In this document: positions 44,657 to 53,562 of the stretch, piece after piece
Layout of the letters: every line of letters starts with the position of its first letter
Position numbering within the stretch: position 1 is the first letter of the stretch
Notes under the pieces: generated by a model
Told to the model about the DNA's origin: nothing
The model's database searches: none
Seen by the model: the letters and a program-made list of their open reading frames with translations, nothing else
From: Brevibacterium limosum
Lineage (GTDB): Bacteria > Actinomycetota > Actinomycetes > Actinomycetales > Brevibacteriaceae
DNA length: 64,000 bases
Reading direction: 5' to 3'
NCBI RefSeq assembly: GCF_011617705.1
Contig: NZ_CP050154.1
Location: forward strand, 496,001 to 560,000
Translations under genes and position numbers: made by a program

Positions 44657-46087
44657 ATGACAGCACGGGATCACCGCCTCGGCACCAACGCCTGCGAGGC
44701 GGATCTGCAGGAAGGTGGCAGCGTGGGCGCACGCAAGTGGACGGAGCGGACGATGGAGTTCGGTCAGCATGCCATCGCCCTCGTCCTCATGCTCATCTCC
44801 TGCATCCGCGCTGTCTCCGGCGGCGCTCCGTTGCTCGCCGCGGTGGCCGTGAGCATCGTCTTTCTCGCCTGGTATGGCCTCGGCGCCGTGCGCGCGGCTC
44901 GCTCGGGCGCGCTGGTGCTGGCGAAATGGTGGCTGATCGTCCTCGCCGCTGCCTGGCTGTGCACCCTGCTCGTCTCCGCCGAGTTCATCTGGGTCGCCTT
45001 CCTCCTCTGGCTGCTCGCCGGCCACCTCTTCTCCCTGCGCATCGCCATCGTCTTCACCGCACTCACCTACATCGCGACCATCGTCGCCCCACTCGCCCAC
45101 TACGGGCAGGTGCCGACCCCGAGCATCATCGGCTCCCTCATCGGCGCCGTCTTCGCCCTCGGGCTCTCCCGCGGCTACATCGAACTGCTGCGCGAGGGCC
45201 GCCGCAGGGAGGAACTGCTGCGTTCACTCGAGCTCGCCCACCAGAACCTGCTCGACCTCCAGGACGAGCTCGCCCTGACTCAGCGCCATGCCGGCGAGAT
45301 CCAGGAACGCACCCGCGTCTCCCGCGACATCCACGACACGATCGCGCAGTCGATCTCGTCGATCCGGCTCATCGCCCACGCCGAGGCGGAGCGCACCACC
45401 GATGATCACGCCGGGCAGGTGCTCGCCCAGGTCGAGGACCTCGCCGCGCAGAGTTCCCGGGACATCCGCCGCATCATCGCCGCCCTCGCCCCGGCCGAAC
45501 TCGAGGACGGGGCGCTGACCGCGGCGATCCGCCGTCTGCTCGCCAGGCTGGAAGAGGACAGCTCGATCACGGGCCGCCTCGACGTCGACGAGACCCTGCC
45601 GACCCTGTCCGCCGAGGCGGAGGTGGCGCTGCTGCGGACCGCGCAGTCGGCGCTGGCCAACGTTCGGCAGCACTCGCAGGCCACACGAGTGATGGTCAGC
45701 CTCATGGACCTCGACGGGGCGATCAGAATGGACATCGTCGACGACGGGGTCGGAATGGACGATCCGCACAATCGGCAGCGGAATCCGGAATCGGGCTTCG
45801 GTCTCGACTTCATCGGCTCCAGGATGCGCGAACTCGGCGGTGAACTCGTCATCGAATCGAGTCAGGGATCCGGCTTCGCGATCTCTACGACCCTGCCCAG
45901 CCAATCACAGCTGCACACCCGGGGTGAGGGACTCGGCGGCGCCGTCGAGGGCACGAGGAACGGCAGTGAGAGCCGCCTCGGTGAAGGAGAGGGAACACAC
46001 ACCGAGGTCACGGACGCGGATTCGGCGGGCAGCCTCGGCGAGGGTGAGGTCACGGGCGAGAACACCGACACCGGAGAAAAGGCATGA
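44657..46087 (+). CDS. sensor histidine kinase, NarL/DesK type
   Basis: 476 residues from ATG 44657 (GGGAG upstream); GTG 44723, preceded by GGAAGG, is an equally plausible start. Five or six short membrane helices (MASE-like sensor region, residues ~35-175) lead to a dimerisation coil and the HisKA_3 phospho-acceptor box SRDIHDTIAQSISSIRL. The HATPase domain follows (ALANVRQHSQ, DDGVGMD, GFGLDFIGSRMRELGG). The last ~70 residues form an acidic Gly/Glu/Thr-rich tail. With the response regulator, which overlaps its stop (ATGA), it forms a two-component system, probably acting on the upstream MMPL transporter. Confidence 0.9.
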   Translation: MTARDHRLGTNACEADLQEGGSVGARKWTERTMEFGQHAIALVLMLISCIRAVSGGAPLLAAVAVSIVFLAWYGLGAVRAARSGALVLAKWWLIVLAAAWLCTLLVSAEFIWVAFLLWLLAGHLFSLRIAIVFTALTYIATIVAPLAHYGQVPTPSIIGSLIGAVFALGLSRGYIELLREGRRREELLRSLELAHQNLLDLQDELALTQRHAGEIQERTRVSRDIHDTIAQSISSIRLIAHAEAERTTDDHAGQVLAQVEDLAAQSSRDIRRIIAALAPAELEDGALTAAIRRLLARLEEDSSITGRLDVDETLPTLSAEAEVALLRTAQSALANVRQHSQATRVMVSLMDLDGAIRMDIVDDGVGMDDPHNRQRNPESGFGLDFIGSRMRELGGELVIESSQGSGFAISTTLPSQSQLHTRGEGLGGAVEGTRNGSESRLGEGEGTHTEVTDADSAGSLGEGEVTGENTDTGEKA

Positions 46088-46704
46088 GCATTCGAGTCAT
46101 CCTCGTCGACGACCACCCGGTCGTGCGGGCCGGTCTGAAGTCCGTCATCGAGGCGCCGGACAATATCGCCGTCGTCGGTGAGGCCGGCAGCGGCGAGGAA
46201 GCGCTGACGATCGTCGACGAGCTCGACCCTGACGTCGTCCTCTGCGACCTGCGACTGGGGGAGGGGATCGACGGCATCGAAGTGACGAAGCGGCTGCGAG
46301 CGAAACCGAATCCGCCGGCGGTGCTCATCCTCACCACCTTCGATCTCGACTCGGAGATCATCGCCGCACTCAACGCGGGGGCATCGGGGTACCTGCTCAA
46401 GGACATCGACCCGGGTGACATCTCGACGGCGATCGAGAAGGCGGCGAAGGGGGAGACCTATATGGCGCCGGAGATCTCATCGAAGGTCTTCGCAGCGATG
46501 CGCAATCCCAGTCCGAAGCTGACCAGGCGGGAGCGCGACGTCGTGAAACTGCTGGCCACAGGGGCCTCGAACGTACAGATCGCCCAGGAGCTCTTCGTCA
46601 CCGAGGCGACTGTGAAGAGCCACCTCGTCAACGTGTTCACGAAGCTCGGTGTGGATTCGCGGGCCCGCGCGATCCGCGTTGCGGAGGATCAAGGGCTGGT
46701 TTAG
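46084..46704 (+). CDS. response regulator, NarL/LuxR family
   Basis: 206 residues. The receiver domain has the acidic pocket VDDHP, phospho-acceptor Asp in VVLCDLRLG (~55) and Lys in YLLKDI; the C-terminal LuxR helix-turn-helix is LTRRERDVVKLLATGASNVQIAQELFVTEATVKSHLVNVFTKLGV. Translationally coupled to the kinase by a 4-base overlap. It is expected to bind DNA as a dimer after phosphorylation. Confidence 0.95.
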   Translation: MSIRVILVDDHPVVRAGLKSVIEAPDNIAVVGEAGSGEEALTIVDELDPDVVLCDLRLGEGIDGIEVTKRLRAKPNPPAVLILTTFDLDSEIIAALNAGASGYLLKDIDPGDISTAIEKAAKGETYMAPEISSKVFAAMRNPSPKLTRRERDVVKLLATGASNVQIAQELFVTEATVKSHLVNVFTKLGVDSRARAIRVAEDQGLV

Positions 46705-46769
46705 GGGCTGGGCGCTTCTTGCAGTCTCCGCCGAGAATCAGGTGAGTCTCGCACGCTTGCCGAGTTCGT

Positions 46770-47231
46770 TTATTCTTTTGCGAACCGAGTGAACTGCGCT
46801 TCATCGTTGACCGAAGTCCCTGGGTATTCGGCTTGTTGTCCACTCGGAACCAAGTCTTGGTAGTAGCCGAGCTGGTTGCCCCAGGGATCTGCGAAGTCAA
46901 CAAAGACGACGACACCAGGCAGCTGTGACGGTTCGGACCGCTCTATCCCGGAGGAGTCGAGAAACGACAATGCCTCGCCCAGATCGAGTACACGAAAGCG
47001 GACCCTATTGAGCAATGGGGGTGCTTGGTCTTTCCCCGACACCTGAAACCAGCATTCCTGGCCGGCGATTGGCGACCACTCGAAGAAGTCGTCGTGAGGC
47101 TCGAACTCCGGCTCGCGACCAAACAGCGAACTGTAGAACGATCGCGCTGCGGCGGTCTCGTCGGTCGGCACGTAGACCTGCAAAGTGATTCCTGTGGTCT
47201 TCAAGGTAGAAACTCCCGAATCATTTCTCAT
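46770..47231 (-). CDS. VOC-superfamily protein (glyoxalase/bleomycin-resistance type)
   Basis: 153 residues from ATG 47231. The single VOC domain shows TGITLQVYVPTDETAAARSFY, VRFRVLDLGEAL and DFADPWGNQLGYYQDL. A TTG nine codons in, with GGGAG at good spacing, could be the real start. VOC proteins act as metal-dependent lyases, dioxygenases or antibiotic-binding proteins; the exact role is unknown. The codon usage and GC are lower than those of neighbours, suggesting recent transfer. It follows the small gene upstream by eight bases as a two-gene operon. Confidence 0.8.
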   Translation of the reverse strand: MRNDSGVSTLKTTGITLQVYVPTDETAAARSFYSSLFGREPEFEPHDDFFEWSPIAGQECWFQVSGKDQAPPLLNRVRFRVLDLGEALSFLDSSGIERSEPSQLPGVVVFVDFADPWGNQLGYYQDLVPSGQQAEYPGTSVNDEAQFTRFAKE

Positions 47232-47239
47232 GGCTCAGC

Positions 47240-47632
47240 TCAGGTCATTCGCTTATCGAGTGCGTCTCCGAACCAGGCTCGCGGAACGGCGTCCTCCAGC
47301 CTCGTCAGGTCAAGGTAGCGGAGGATGATTCCTTCCCGGCGTGATGCGGCATAATTGCCGACCGGCACCTCTACTGGTGAAATGATCCAAGAGGCGGCGT
47401 CATCCAGGCTGATCGTCGCTACATCGTCAACCAGCAGTACCGGACCTGACCCTAGCGCCATTTCGGATGAGTCGTCTTCAACCATCACGCAGGCGCGGTC
47501 GTTGACTCCCAAAAGCGCAGTCCGCGGATCAGGCCGCCAATAGACGTTGAGCCCGCCCGCTACGTGGGCGGAAACTGCACCAGCTAGATCATCCGTGGGG
47601 ACCATGGTGAAAGCGTGCGCGAGAATCTTCAT
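47240..47632 (-). CDS. small conserved-type protein, VOC-like, unknown function
   Basis: 130 residues; GAGGACAGAGAT precedes the ATG at 47632. It has an alternating beta/alpha pattern (KILAHAFTMVPTDDLAGAVSAH, VLLVDDVATISLDDAASW) that could be a half-VOC or glyoxalase-like fold, but no firm family can be named. It is cotranscribed with the VOC gene and shares its low GC, so the pair likely arrived and functions together. Confidence 0.6.
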   Translation of the reverse strand: MKILAHAFTMVPTDDLAGAVSAHVAGGLNVYWRPDPRTALLGVNDRACVMVEDDSSEMALGSGPVLLVDDVATISLDDAASWIISPVEVPVGNYAASRREGIILRYLDLTRLEDAVPRAWFGDALDKRMT

Positions 47633-47749
47633 ATCTCTGTCCTCATCATGCTGAACAGGGAATCGACGTTGACATCCCAGTTCTCACGGTCATTGTACGC
47701 CGAAGCTATCTAGCCGGCTCCGTCTACAGCCGCCCGGCAACACCACGAA

Positions 47750-47802
47750 CCTAGGTCCATAACGGATACTTCTGAGCGCAGAAAGTATCCGATAGCGACC
47801 TA
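47750..47802. repeat. palindromic repeat, locus C
   Basis: The left arm 47750-47774 and right arm 47779-47802 (AGAAAGTATCCGATAGCGAC at 47780-47799) are separated by a 4-base loop. The subtype core is TCCGATAGCGACC, shared with locus D, not with A and B. It lies between the low-GC VOC pair and the lipoprotein gene. Confidence 0.8.
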
Positions 47803-47897
47803 TTTTTGCTGGAGAAGTCCGCTGTCCGATGAGCAGGTGATGTCTGATCGGACTACCCATGGAGTGAGACGGAGGGACCGCCGCATATGATCGAGCT

Positions 47898-47933
47898 ATG
47901 AATCGGGGTATGAGCAGGAGAAACGCATCATGA
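47898..47933 (+). CDS. 11-codon leader ORF coupled to the lipoprotein gene
   Basis: ATG 47898 follows TATGAT (47886-47891) by exactly six bases, the same leaderless arrangement as at five other genes in this window. It encodes MNRGMSRRNAS and its stop TGA overlaps the lipoprotein start (ATGA at 47930-47933). The ribosome-binding site of the lipoprotein (AGGAG, 47916-47920) lies within it. It could be a leader peptide that couples or regulates translation; three Arg codons, including rare AGG and AGA in tandem, would make it sensitive to arginyl-tRNA supply. Confidence 0.5.
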   Translation: MNRGMSRRNAS

Positions 47934-49420
47934 AGCGGATGTGGGCAGCGGTCGCAGCGGCGGGCTTGGTGGCATTGAGCGGCTGCAGTGACGGAGCCGG
48001 CGAGCCGGAGGGGACACCGTCGCCGACGACAACCCCGACCCTGGCCGAGCCGGTCGAGCTCGACTACTATGCCTCGGTGATCACCGACAACGGAGCGGAC
48101 CTGGCGCTCGTCGGAGACTGGATGAGCCAGAAGCTGCGAGTCGTCGACGCCGAGGGCGACGAGAAGTGGAGCATCGACTCCAACACCAACGAAGACGATG
48201 GAGGTGGCACTGAAGCCTACTCGGCAGGCGAGAACATCATCGTCCACGACTACTCGGGTACGACCACCGCCTACTCGTGGGCCGACGGTCAGGAAGTTTG
48301 GTCCTTCGACCTCCCCGGCACCGCTGGCTCCTGTCGCCCGGCCCAATCCTTCGGAACACAGTCGACGAGCGGAGGCAGCCACCTCGGCGAGGGTGACCTC
48401 ATCCTCCTCGAGAACATCTGGATGGACTCCGAGGAGAACTGTGAAGCCTCAGCCGAAGGGGACACCGTCCTATATGCGCTCGACCCGGAAACGGGGAAGG
48501 AAGCCTGGCCGGCGCTGTCGGTCGGTGAGGACGGACGGACCTTCGGCGGTCGCCTCCTCGAACTGGCGCCCGACCGGAAAACCGGGATCATGTCCTGGAT
48601 GGACGGCGATGAGTCGATGATCACGCGGATCTCCTTCGACGACGGCACGCACGGGTCGATCCCCATCACCGAGGCGCGCGAGATCAACGACGCCGGAGGC
48701 GACTACTTCACCGTGTACCCGACGGCCGATCCCAGCAGCCTGACCTACGTCTACGGATCAACGGAACCCGACGACCCGATGAGCTCAGCAGTGACGCGGG
48801 CGGCGAAACTGAGCGTCCCCGCAGATCTGAAGGCATCCGACTCGGCCACGCTGGCAGCCGCCGAACACTCCGCCGACGCGAGCATGGAAGACACCTTCGA
48901 CGCCGTGTGCAGCACCGAACTGCGCTTCACGGCCGAAGGGAAGCCGGCGTGCCTGCAGACCCAGCTGTTCGCCTCGGCGGTGAAGTACCAAGGATCGGAC
49001 GGCGCCGTCGACGGGTGGCATGCAGACGCTCCCGAGGCCGCAGTCGCTGTCATCGGCGGTCTCGGCGGTCCGCAGTGGGAGCCGGTCGACCACGGCGATC
49101 AGACACTCGTCGTCGTGCCGGCCCCACGGGACGGAATCGCCGCACTCGACGCGGCCACCGGTAAAACAGTGTGGACGACAGACGGGCCGAGGCTGAAAGA
49201 AGAAGGCGAAACGGGCCGCTGGGGCGGGCAGGGGATTCTGCCGGACCTCGGATTGATCGTCGTCACCGACAACAAGAAGACGACGTTCTTCGACGCGAAG
49301 ACGGGCAAACCGGTCAGCGACCATCCGGCCGGGGACTATTCCGACCAGAGCTCGAGCGGGCGTTTCGTCATCGCGACGAATGAGGACACGAGCACGATGT
49401 GGGCCGTCGTCGACACATGA
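47930..49420 (+). CDS. lipoprotein with PQQ-like beta-propeller
   Basis: 496 residues. A 19-residue signal peptide ends in the lipobox ALSGC (Cys ~20), so the protein is lipid-anchored outside. After a Pro/Thr-rich spacer, repeated blades of the type GDEKWSIDS, GQEVWSFDL, GKEAWPALS and GKTVWTTDG indicate a PQQ-like (quinoprotein-type) beta-propeller, here probably structural or binding. A pair of Cys residues in the propeller may form a disulfide. Translation is coupled to the 11-codon leader ORF. The gene stands alone between palindromic repeats C and D. Confidence 0.85.
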   Translation: MKRMWAAVAAAGLVALSGCSDGAGEPEGTPSPTTTPTLAEPVELDYYASVITDNGADLALVGDWMSQKLRVVDAEGDEKWSIDSNTNEDDGGGTEAYSAGENIIVHDYSGTTTAYSWADGQEVWSFDLPGTAGSCRPAQSFGTQSTSGGSHLGEGDLILLENIWMDSEENCEASAEGDTVLYALDPETGKEAWPALSVGEDGRTFGGRLLELAPDRKTGIMSWMDGDESMITRISFDDGTHGSIPITEAREINDAGGDYFTVYPTADPSSLTYVYGSTEPDDPMSSAVTRAAKLSVPADLKASDSATLAAAEHSADASMEDTFDAVCSTELRFTAEGKPACLQTQLFASAVKYQGSDGAVDGWHADAPEAAVAVIGGLGGPQWEPVDHGDQTLVVVPAPRDGIAALDAATGKTVWTTDGPRLKEEGETGRWGGQGILPDLGLIVVTDNKKTTFFDAKTGKPVSDHPAGDYSDQSSSGRFVIATNEDTSTMWAVVDT

Positions 49421-49872
49421 GAGGTGTCAGGCGCCCGACGTCAGCGGAGCTGAAGACAGGCTGAACTGCGCTGAAGTGGGGGTTGGCGCGGAGCCAGCGA
49501 CAAACATAGGTCACTATCGGATACTCCTGAGCCGGCGGCCGCCGCGCAGAAAGTATCCGATAGCGACCTGTATTCGCGGGGAGGAGCTCGGGCGGCCGGG
49601 CACTGCCGCCTCGCCGGCCGGGGCCCTGCCGCCTCGCGGGCCCGGATCCGCCCAGTTGTTCTGACCGGATGTCAGGTGAATAACTGATTGGTAATGATCT
49701 GTATCATCGCACCTGGTGAGGACTTCAGAGCGCCCGCGCGACTCATACGATGTCGCCGGAATCGCCCCGTTTCGCCTACGGAGTTTCATCTCCCCCAGGT
49801 AGTCTGTTCTCTGCGCATCGGGACAGTCCCGCGCATGCGCAGAGCCGTTCGGACCGAGACAGTGGAGGTGAC
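49421..49872. other. intergenic region with palindromic repeat D
   Basis: About 450 bases before the serine hydrolase gene. It contains repeat D (49502-49572) and a GC-rich stretch with CTGCCGCCTCGC at 49596-49607 and again at 49627-49638. Candidate -10 boxes near 49702-49707 (TATCAT) may drive the hydrolase gene. No further gene is supported. Confidence 0.55.
49502..49572. repeat. palindromic repeat, locus D
   Basis: The left arm 49502-49529 (ATAGGTCACTATCGGATACT within it) and right arm 49547-49572 (AGAAAGTATCCGATAGCGAC within it) flank a GC-rich loop of 17 bases. The right arm is identical to that of locus C over about 22 bases. It follows the lipoprotein gene by 80 bases and might also terminate its transcript. 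Confidence 0.8.
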
Positions 49873-51723
49873 ATGGCAGGCGAGGACGAGTCGTTTCCGC
49901 CCCGCCCGGTGACCTCGCCGAACCGTCGCATCGGTGCGCTCTCCGGCAACACCAGAGGCATCGGCACCGGCTCGGATGTCGGTGCCGAACGACCTGAGAA
50001 GACTGCCCGTGGCAATGCTGAATCAGCCGCGGCAGAGACTGCCCCCGGCGCGGCCGGCGCAACGGGCTCTCGTGTGCCTGGCCCCTCTGCAGCAGCTGCG
50101 CCCGACGAGCCCGGTACGCCCGACGGATCCGACAGTCCCGCCTCGGCGCCGGATATCACTCTCCCGCACGTCGGGGAGCTCGCATCGGCGAGCGAAGACG
50201 CCATCGTCGACCCCTCCGAAGCGGTGCTCGAGAGCATCGACCTCGACACCTGGAAGTGGCCGGAGTTCTTCGCCTTCGCGCTGACCCGGATGCAGGAGAT
50301 CTTTCCGACCGGCGGCATCCCGCGGGGCATCGGACCGGTGCGCGAATTCGTCACCGAAGACAACGATTTCCGCCCCTTGGCCGTCGACCGTGAGAAATGG
50401 CCGGCGATCGACGAGGACTGGACCACCGTCGGCGACGTGCTGGCGGGCACCCACACCGACGCGTGGCTCGTCACCCGCAACGGGGTCGCCCTGGCCGAGG
50501 AATACGCGTGGCCGATGAAGCCGGCCCGCCAGCACATGCTCTTCTCCGTGAGCAAATCCATCATCGCCACCGTCATCGGTGCCCTCGCCGACGCCGGACT
50601 GCTGCGCCCCGCAGACCTCGTCACCACGCATGTCCCTGCCCTGGCGAAGAGCGGCTACGCGGGAGCGACCATCCGCGACCTGCTCGACATGCGCTCGGGC
50701 ATCAAGTTCTCCGAGGAATACCTCGAGGAGGGATCGGAGATCCGAGCCCTGTTCGAAGCGGTCGATTTCGCGCCCCGGACAGCCACCTCGGCGAAGGGGA
50801 TCAAGGACTTCCTCACCGGGCTGACCAGCGAACGCGACCACGGATCGGCGTTCGTCTACCGCAGCTGCGAAACCGATGTGCTCGCCTGGATCGCCGAGGC
50901 GGTCACCGGCCAGCCGTTCTCCATCGTCGCCAGCGAATACGTGTGGTCGCAGATCGGCGCCGCCCATGCCGCCCAGGTCTGTCAAGACCGGTGGGGCGGG
51001 TCGATCGCCGACGGCGCCATGAGCGCCACCCTGCGCGATCTCGCCCGCTTCGGCGAGATGATCGCCCGCGGCGGCACGACCTCGGGCGGCGAACGCGTGC
51101 TCTCGGCGGAATGGGTCGAGGACATCTTCACCGGTGCCGAGGACTCCGCGAAGGTCTTCGCCGCATCCCCGTCGGGACGCTCATATCCGGGAGGCATGTA
51201 CCGCAGCCAGTTCTGGCTGCCCTCGGCCGACCGCAACGTCGTCATCGGCATCGGCATCCACGGGCAGATGCTCTACATCGACCGCGCCACACAGACCGTC
51301 GGCATCAAGCTCTCGAGCGACCCCGAACCGGTGAGCCTCGCCGCCCAGCACGGCACTCTGGCCATGTTCGAGGCCATCGCCGAGGCGGTCCCGCCGAGCC
51401 CGTCGGAACCCGCTTCCCCTGCACCCACCGAGGCGACTTCCCGAGAAGGTGCCCCCGCTGCTCCATCTGCCGTGCCGACTGCGGGACCCAACGAGCAGAG
51501 CTTCGGCACACCCGCAACTGAGACCGCCGAGGCGATGGCCGCCGAGGCCGGACCCGCGGCGCACGTCGAAACAGTGACAGTCGAACCTGCGGCGTCGGTC
51601 GAAGCACAGGTCGCTCCTGCCCCGGCGGCCCCGATCGTTCCGGAATCGCCGGCGGCGCCGCAACCACAGCCCGTTGCCCCGCCCACCCCGGCGCCCCTCA
51701 TCGGTCAGAACACGCTCTACTGA
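49873..51723 (+). CDS. serine hydrolase of the beta-lactamase/NylB-like fold with disordered tails
   Basis: 616 residues from ATG 49873, with GGAGGTGAC upstream; the frame is open earlier but without such a site. The first ~110 residues are Ala/Gly/Pro/Ser-rich and disordered. The hydrolase domain has the SxxK nucleophile in MLFSVSKSIIA, a Tyr motif in FVYRSCETDVLAW and HG in GIGIHGQMLY, as in class C beta-lactamase relatives and 6-aminohexanoate-dimer hydrolases. The last ~125 residues are a Pro/Ala/Glu-rich tail ending IGQNTLY. There is no signal peptide, so it is probably cytoplasmic; an esterase or amidase role is likely but the substrate is unknown. Confidence 0.82.
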   Translation: MAGEDESFPPRPVTSPNRRIGALSGNTRGIGTGSDVGAERPEKTARGNAESAAAETAPGAAGATGSRVPGPSAAAAPDEPGTPDGSDSPASAPDITLPHVGELASASEDAIVDPSEAVLESIDLDTWKWPEFFAFALTRMQEIFPTGGIPRGIGPVREFVTEDNDFRPLAVDREKWPAIDEDWTTVGDVLAGTHTDAWLVTRNGVALAEEYAWPMKPARQHMLFSVSKSIIATVIGALADAGLLRPADLVTTHVPALAKSGYAGATIRDLLDMRSGIKFSEEYLEEGSEIRALFEAVDFAPRTATSAKGIKDFLTGLTSERDHGSAFVYRSCETDVLAWIAEAVTGQPFSIVASEYVWSQIGAAHAAQVCQDRWGGSIADGAMSATLRDLARFGEMIARGGTTSGGERVLSAEWVEDIFTGAEDSAKVFAASPSGRSYPGGMYRSQFWLPSADRNVVIGIGIHGQMLYIDRATQTVGIKLSSDPEPVSLAAQHGTLAMFEAIAEAVPPSPSEPASPAPTEATSREGAPAAPSAVPTAGPNEQSFGTPATETAEAMAAEAGPAAHVETVTVEPAASVEAQVAPAPAAPIVPESPAAPQPQPVAPPTPAPLIGQNTLY

Positions 51724-51906
51724 GCCCGTGCCGCGAGTTTCTCCAGCGGGCAGACAGATCTGCAGATCCGGCGCGAAACAGCGCGGATGATCGAGGCGGC
51801 ACCCCCCAGGGGCGAGCGGTGTCCTCATATGACGAAACCGGTGCGGCCGAGAAGCGATATCGGTAGCGTGAGGGTCGGAATGACACCGATCACAGGAGGC
51901 ATCACG

Positions 51907-52248
51907 ATGTCCGACTTCTTCGACCGCGAGAACGACGCGAAGTACGGCAAGGCCTACAAAGAGACCACGCCCGACATCCTCAAGGCGTTCGGCGGATTCA
52001 ACGACGCTGTCTTCGCCGCAGAAGGCCGGGAGATCCCGCTGAAGTACCGCGAGCTCATCGCCTACGCCGTCGGCCTGACCACCCAGTGCGCCTACTGCAT
52101 CGACGCGCACTCGAATGCCGCCGTCACGGCCGGCGCCTCGGAGACCGAACTGGCCGAGACCGCGTGGACCGCCTCGGCGATCCGCGCCGGCGGAGCCTTC
52201 GTCCACGGTCGTCTGGGCTTTAAGTTCACCGGGGTCCACGAGCACTGA
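51907..52248 (+). CDS. carboxymuconolactone decarboxylase/AhpD-family protein
   Basis: 113 residues from ATG 51907; AGGAGG lies seven bases upstream. The AhpD-type active site appears as TTQCAYCIDAHSNAA (CxxC with downstream His). Such small proteins are peroxidase-linked thiol reductants or decarboxylase-fold proteins. It lies 46 bases before a GlxA-type regulator on the same strand, so the two may be cotranscribed. Confidence 0.88.
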   Translation: MSDFFDRENDAKYGKAYKETTPDILKAFGGFNDAVFAAEGREIPLKYRELIAYAVGLTTQCAYCIDAHSNAAVTAGASETELAETAWTASAIRAGGAFVHGRLGFKFTGVHEH

Positions 52249-52293
52249 GTTCGCCCCGGGGCGAGCCCCGATTGCCTAGACTGAGAGGCGATC

Positions 52294-53352
52294 ATGACTG
52301 ACGAGCCCCGCACCCTTCCGCGCAGAACTCCCCGTTCCCGCCCGCACCGCATCCTCGTGCTGGCGTTGGACGGGGTGTCTGCCATGGACCTCGGTGTCCC
52401 CGTCCAGGTCTTCGGCCGTGAGTCGAATGCCGCCACTGCCCGCACCCGAGCCGAGGTGCCGCCGGCGATCGAAGACCGGCCCACGGCAGTCCCCACCGGG
52501 ATCTGGCCCTACGAGGTCGAGGTCTGCGGTATCACCGCAGGCAGGGTCACCGGATCGGACGGGCTCGACTACTCCGTCGACCAGGGACTCGAGGCGCTGG
52601 AGACCGCGGACACGGTCATCCTGCCAGGTGCCACCTCGGCGGTGGCGGAAGAACCGCCCGCCTCGGTCGTCGGGGCCCTGCTCTCGGCCTTCGAACGCGG
52701 TACGCGGATCGCCGCGATCTCCACCGGCACCTTCGTCCTCGCGCGCACGGGACTGCTCGCGGGACGACGAGCCACCACACACTGGTCGACGGCGAAGGAA
52801 CTCGCACGACGGTTCCCCTCGATCAGGGTCGACGAGAACGTCCTCTTCATCGACGAAGGACAGTTGCTGACCTCGGCCGGAGCAGCCTCGGCGATCGATC
52901 TGTGCCTCCACCTCATCCGCAGCGATCACGGAGTCGGCCTGTCCAACCAGGTCGCTCGTCGTCTCGTCGCCGCCGCCTACCGCAGCGCGGGCCAGGCGCA
53001 ATACGTTCCGCGCAGCGTGCCCGACCCACTCGGCGAAGACTTCGCCGACACCCGCGAATGGGTGCTGCAGCATATCGGCGAGAAGATCACCCTGAGGGAC
53101 CTCGCCGCCAACGCCGGAGTCTCCGTGCGCACCTTCTCCCGACGTTTCGTCGAAGACACCGGCTATACGCCCATGCAATGGGTGCTCAGAGCCCGAGTCG
53201 ACCTCGCCAGGGAGCTCTTGGAGAACTCCGACCTGGGCATCGAACAGATCGCTGACCAGGTGGGACTCGGAACGGGTGCGAATCTGCGCATGCACTTCCA
53301 ACGCATCCTCTCGACCTCCCCGAACGATTACCGTCACTCCTTCCAGGGCTGA
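52294..53352 (+). CDS. GlxA-family transcriptional regulator (DJ-1/PfpI domain plus AraC HTH)
   Basis: 352 residues. The N-terminal half is a DJ-1/PfpI-like domain (RILVLALDGVSAMDLGVPVQVF; FVLARTGLLAGRRATTHW) in which the usual nucleophilic Cys position reads ISTGTF, so it is probably a ligand sensor rather than an enzyme. The C-terminal AraC domain has two helix-turn-helix units (LAANAGVSVRTFSRRFVEDTGYTP, IADQVGLGTGANLRMHFQRI). A TAGACT box lies 11 bases before the ATG, so the 5' leader is very short. Target genes are not evident; the AhpD-like gene upstream is a candidate. Confidence 0.9.
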   Translation: MTDEPRTLPRRTPRSRPHRILVLALDGVSAMDLGVPVQVFGRESNAATARTRAEVPPAIEDRPTAVPTGIWPYEVEVCGITAGRVTGSDGLDYSVDQGLEALETADTVILPGATSAVAEEPPASVVGALLSAFERGTRIAAISTGTFVLARTGLLAGRRATTHWSTAKELARRFPSIRVDENVLFIDEGQLLTSAGAASAIDLCLHLIRSDHGVGLSNQVARRLVAAAYRSAGQAQYVPRSVPDPLGEDFADTREWVLQHIGEKITLRDLAANAGVSVRTFSRRFVEDTGYTPMQWVLRARVDLARELLENSDLGIEQIADQVGLGTGANLRMHFQRILSTSPNDYRHSFQG

Positions 53353-53562
53353 GAAGACGCCCTTCCGCACCACATTTCCGGGCCTCCTTCGTTCCTTTTC
53401 GGCGACCCAGATCACAGTGGCGAGAAACTTTCGACATCTGGCAATACAACTGGCTATAACCTTGCGCAGATTGTCTGTCTGGCCACTGTTGCCGCGCGTG
53501 CAGATCGCCCATGATGGAGATATCAAGACGAATCCCGTGTTCAACGTGTACAAGGAGTGACA

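Noticed and set aside
49594..49650. GC-rich stretch after repeat D as a riboswitch or structured RNA
   Set aside because: It contains only short direct repeats (CTGCCGCCTCGC) and no recognisable conserved RNA fold.
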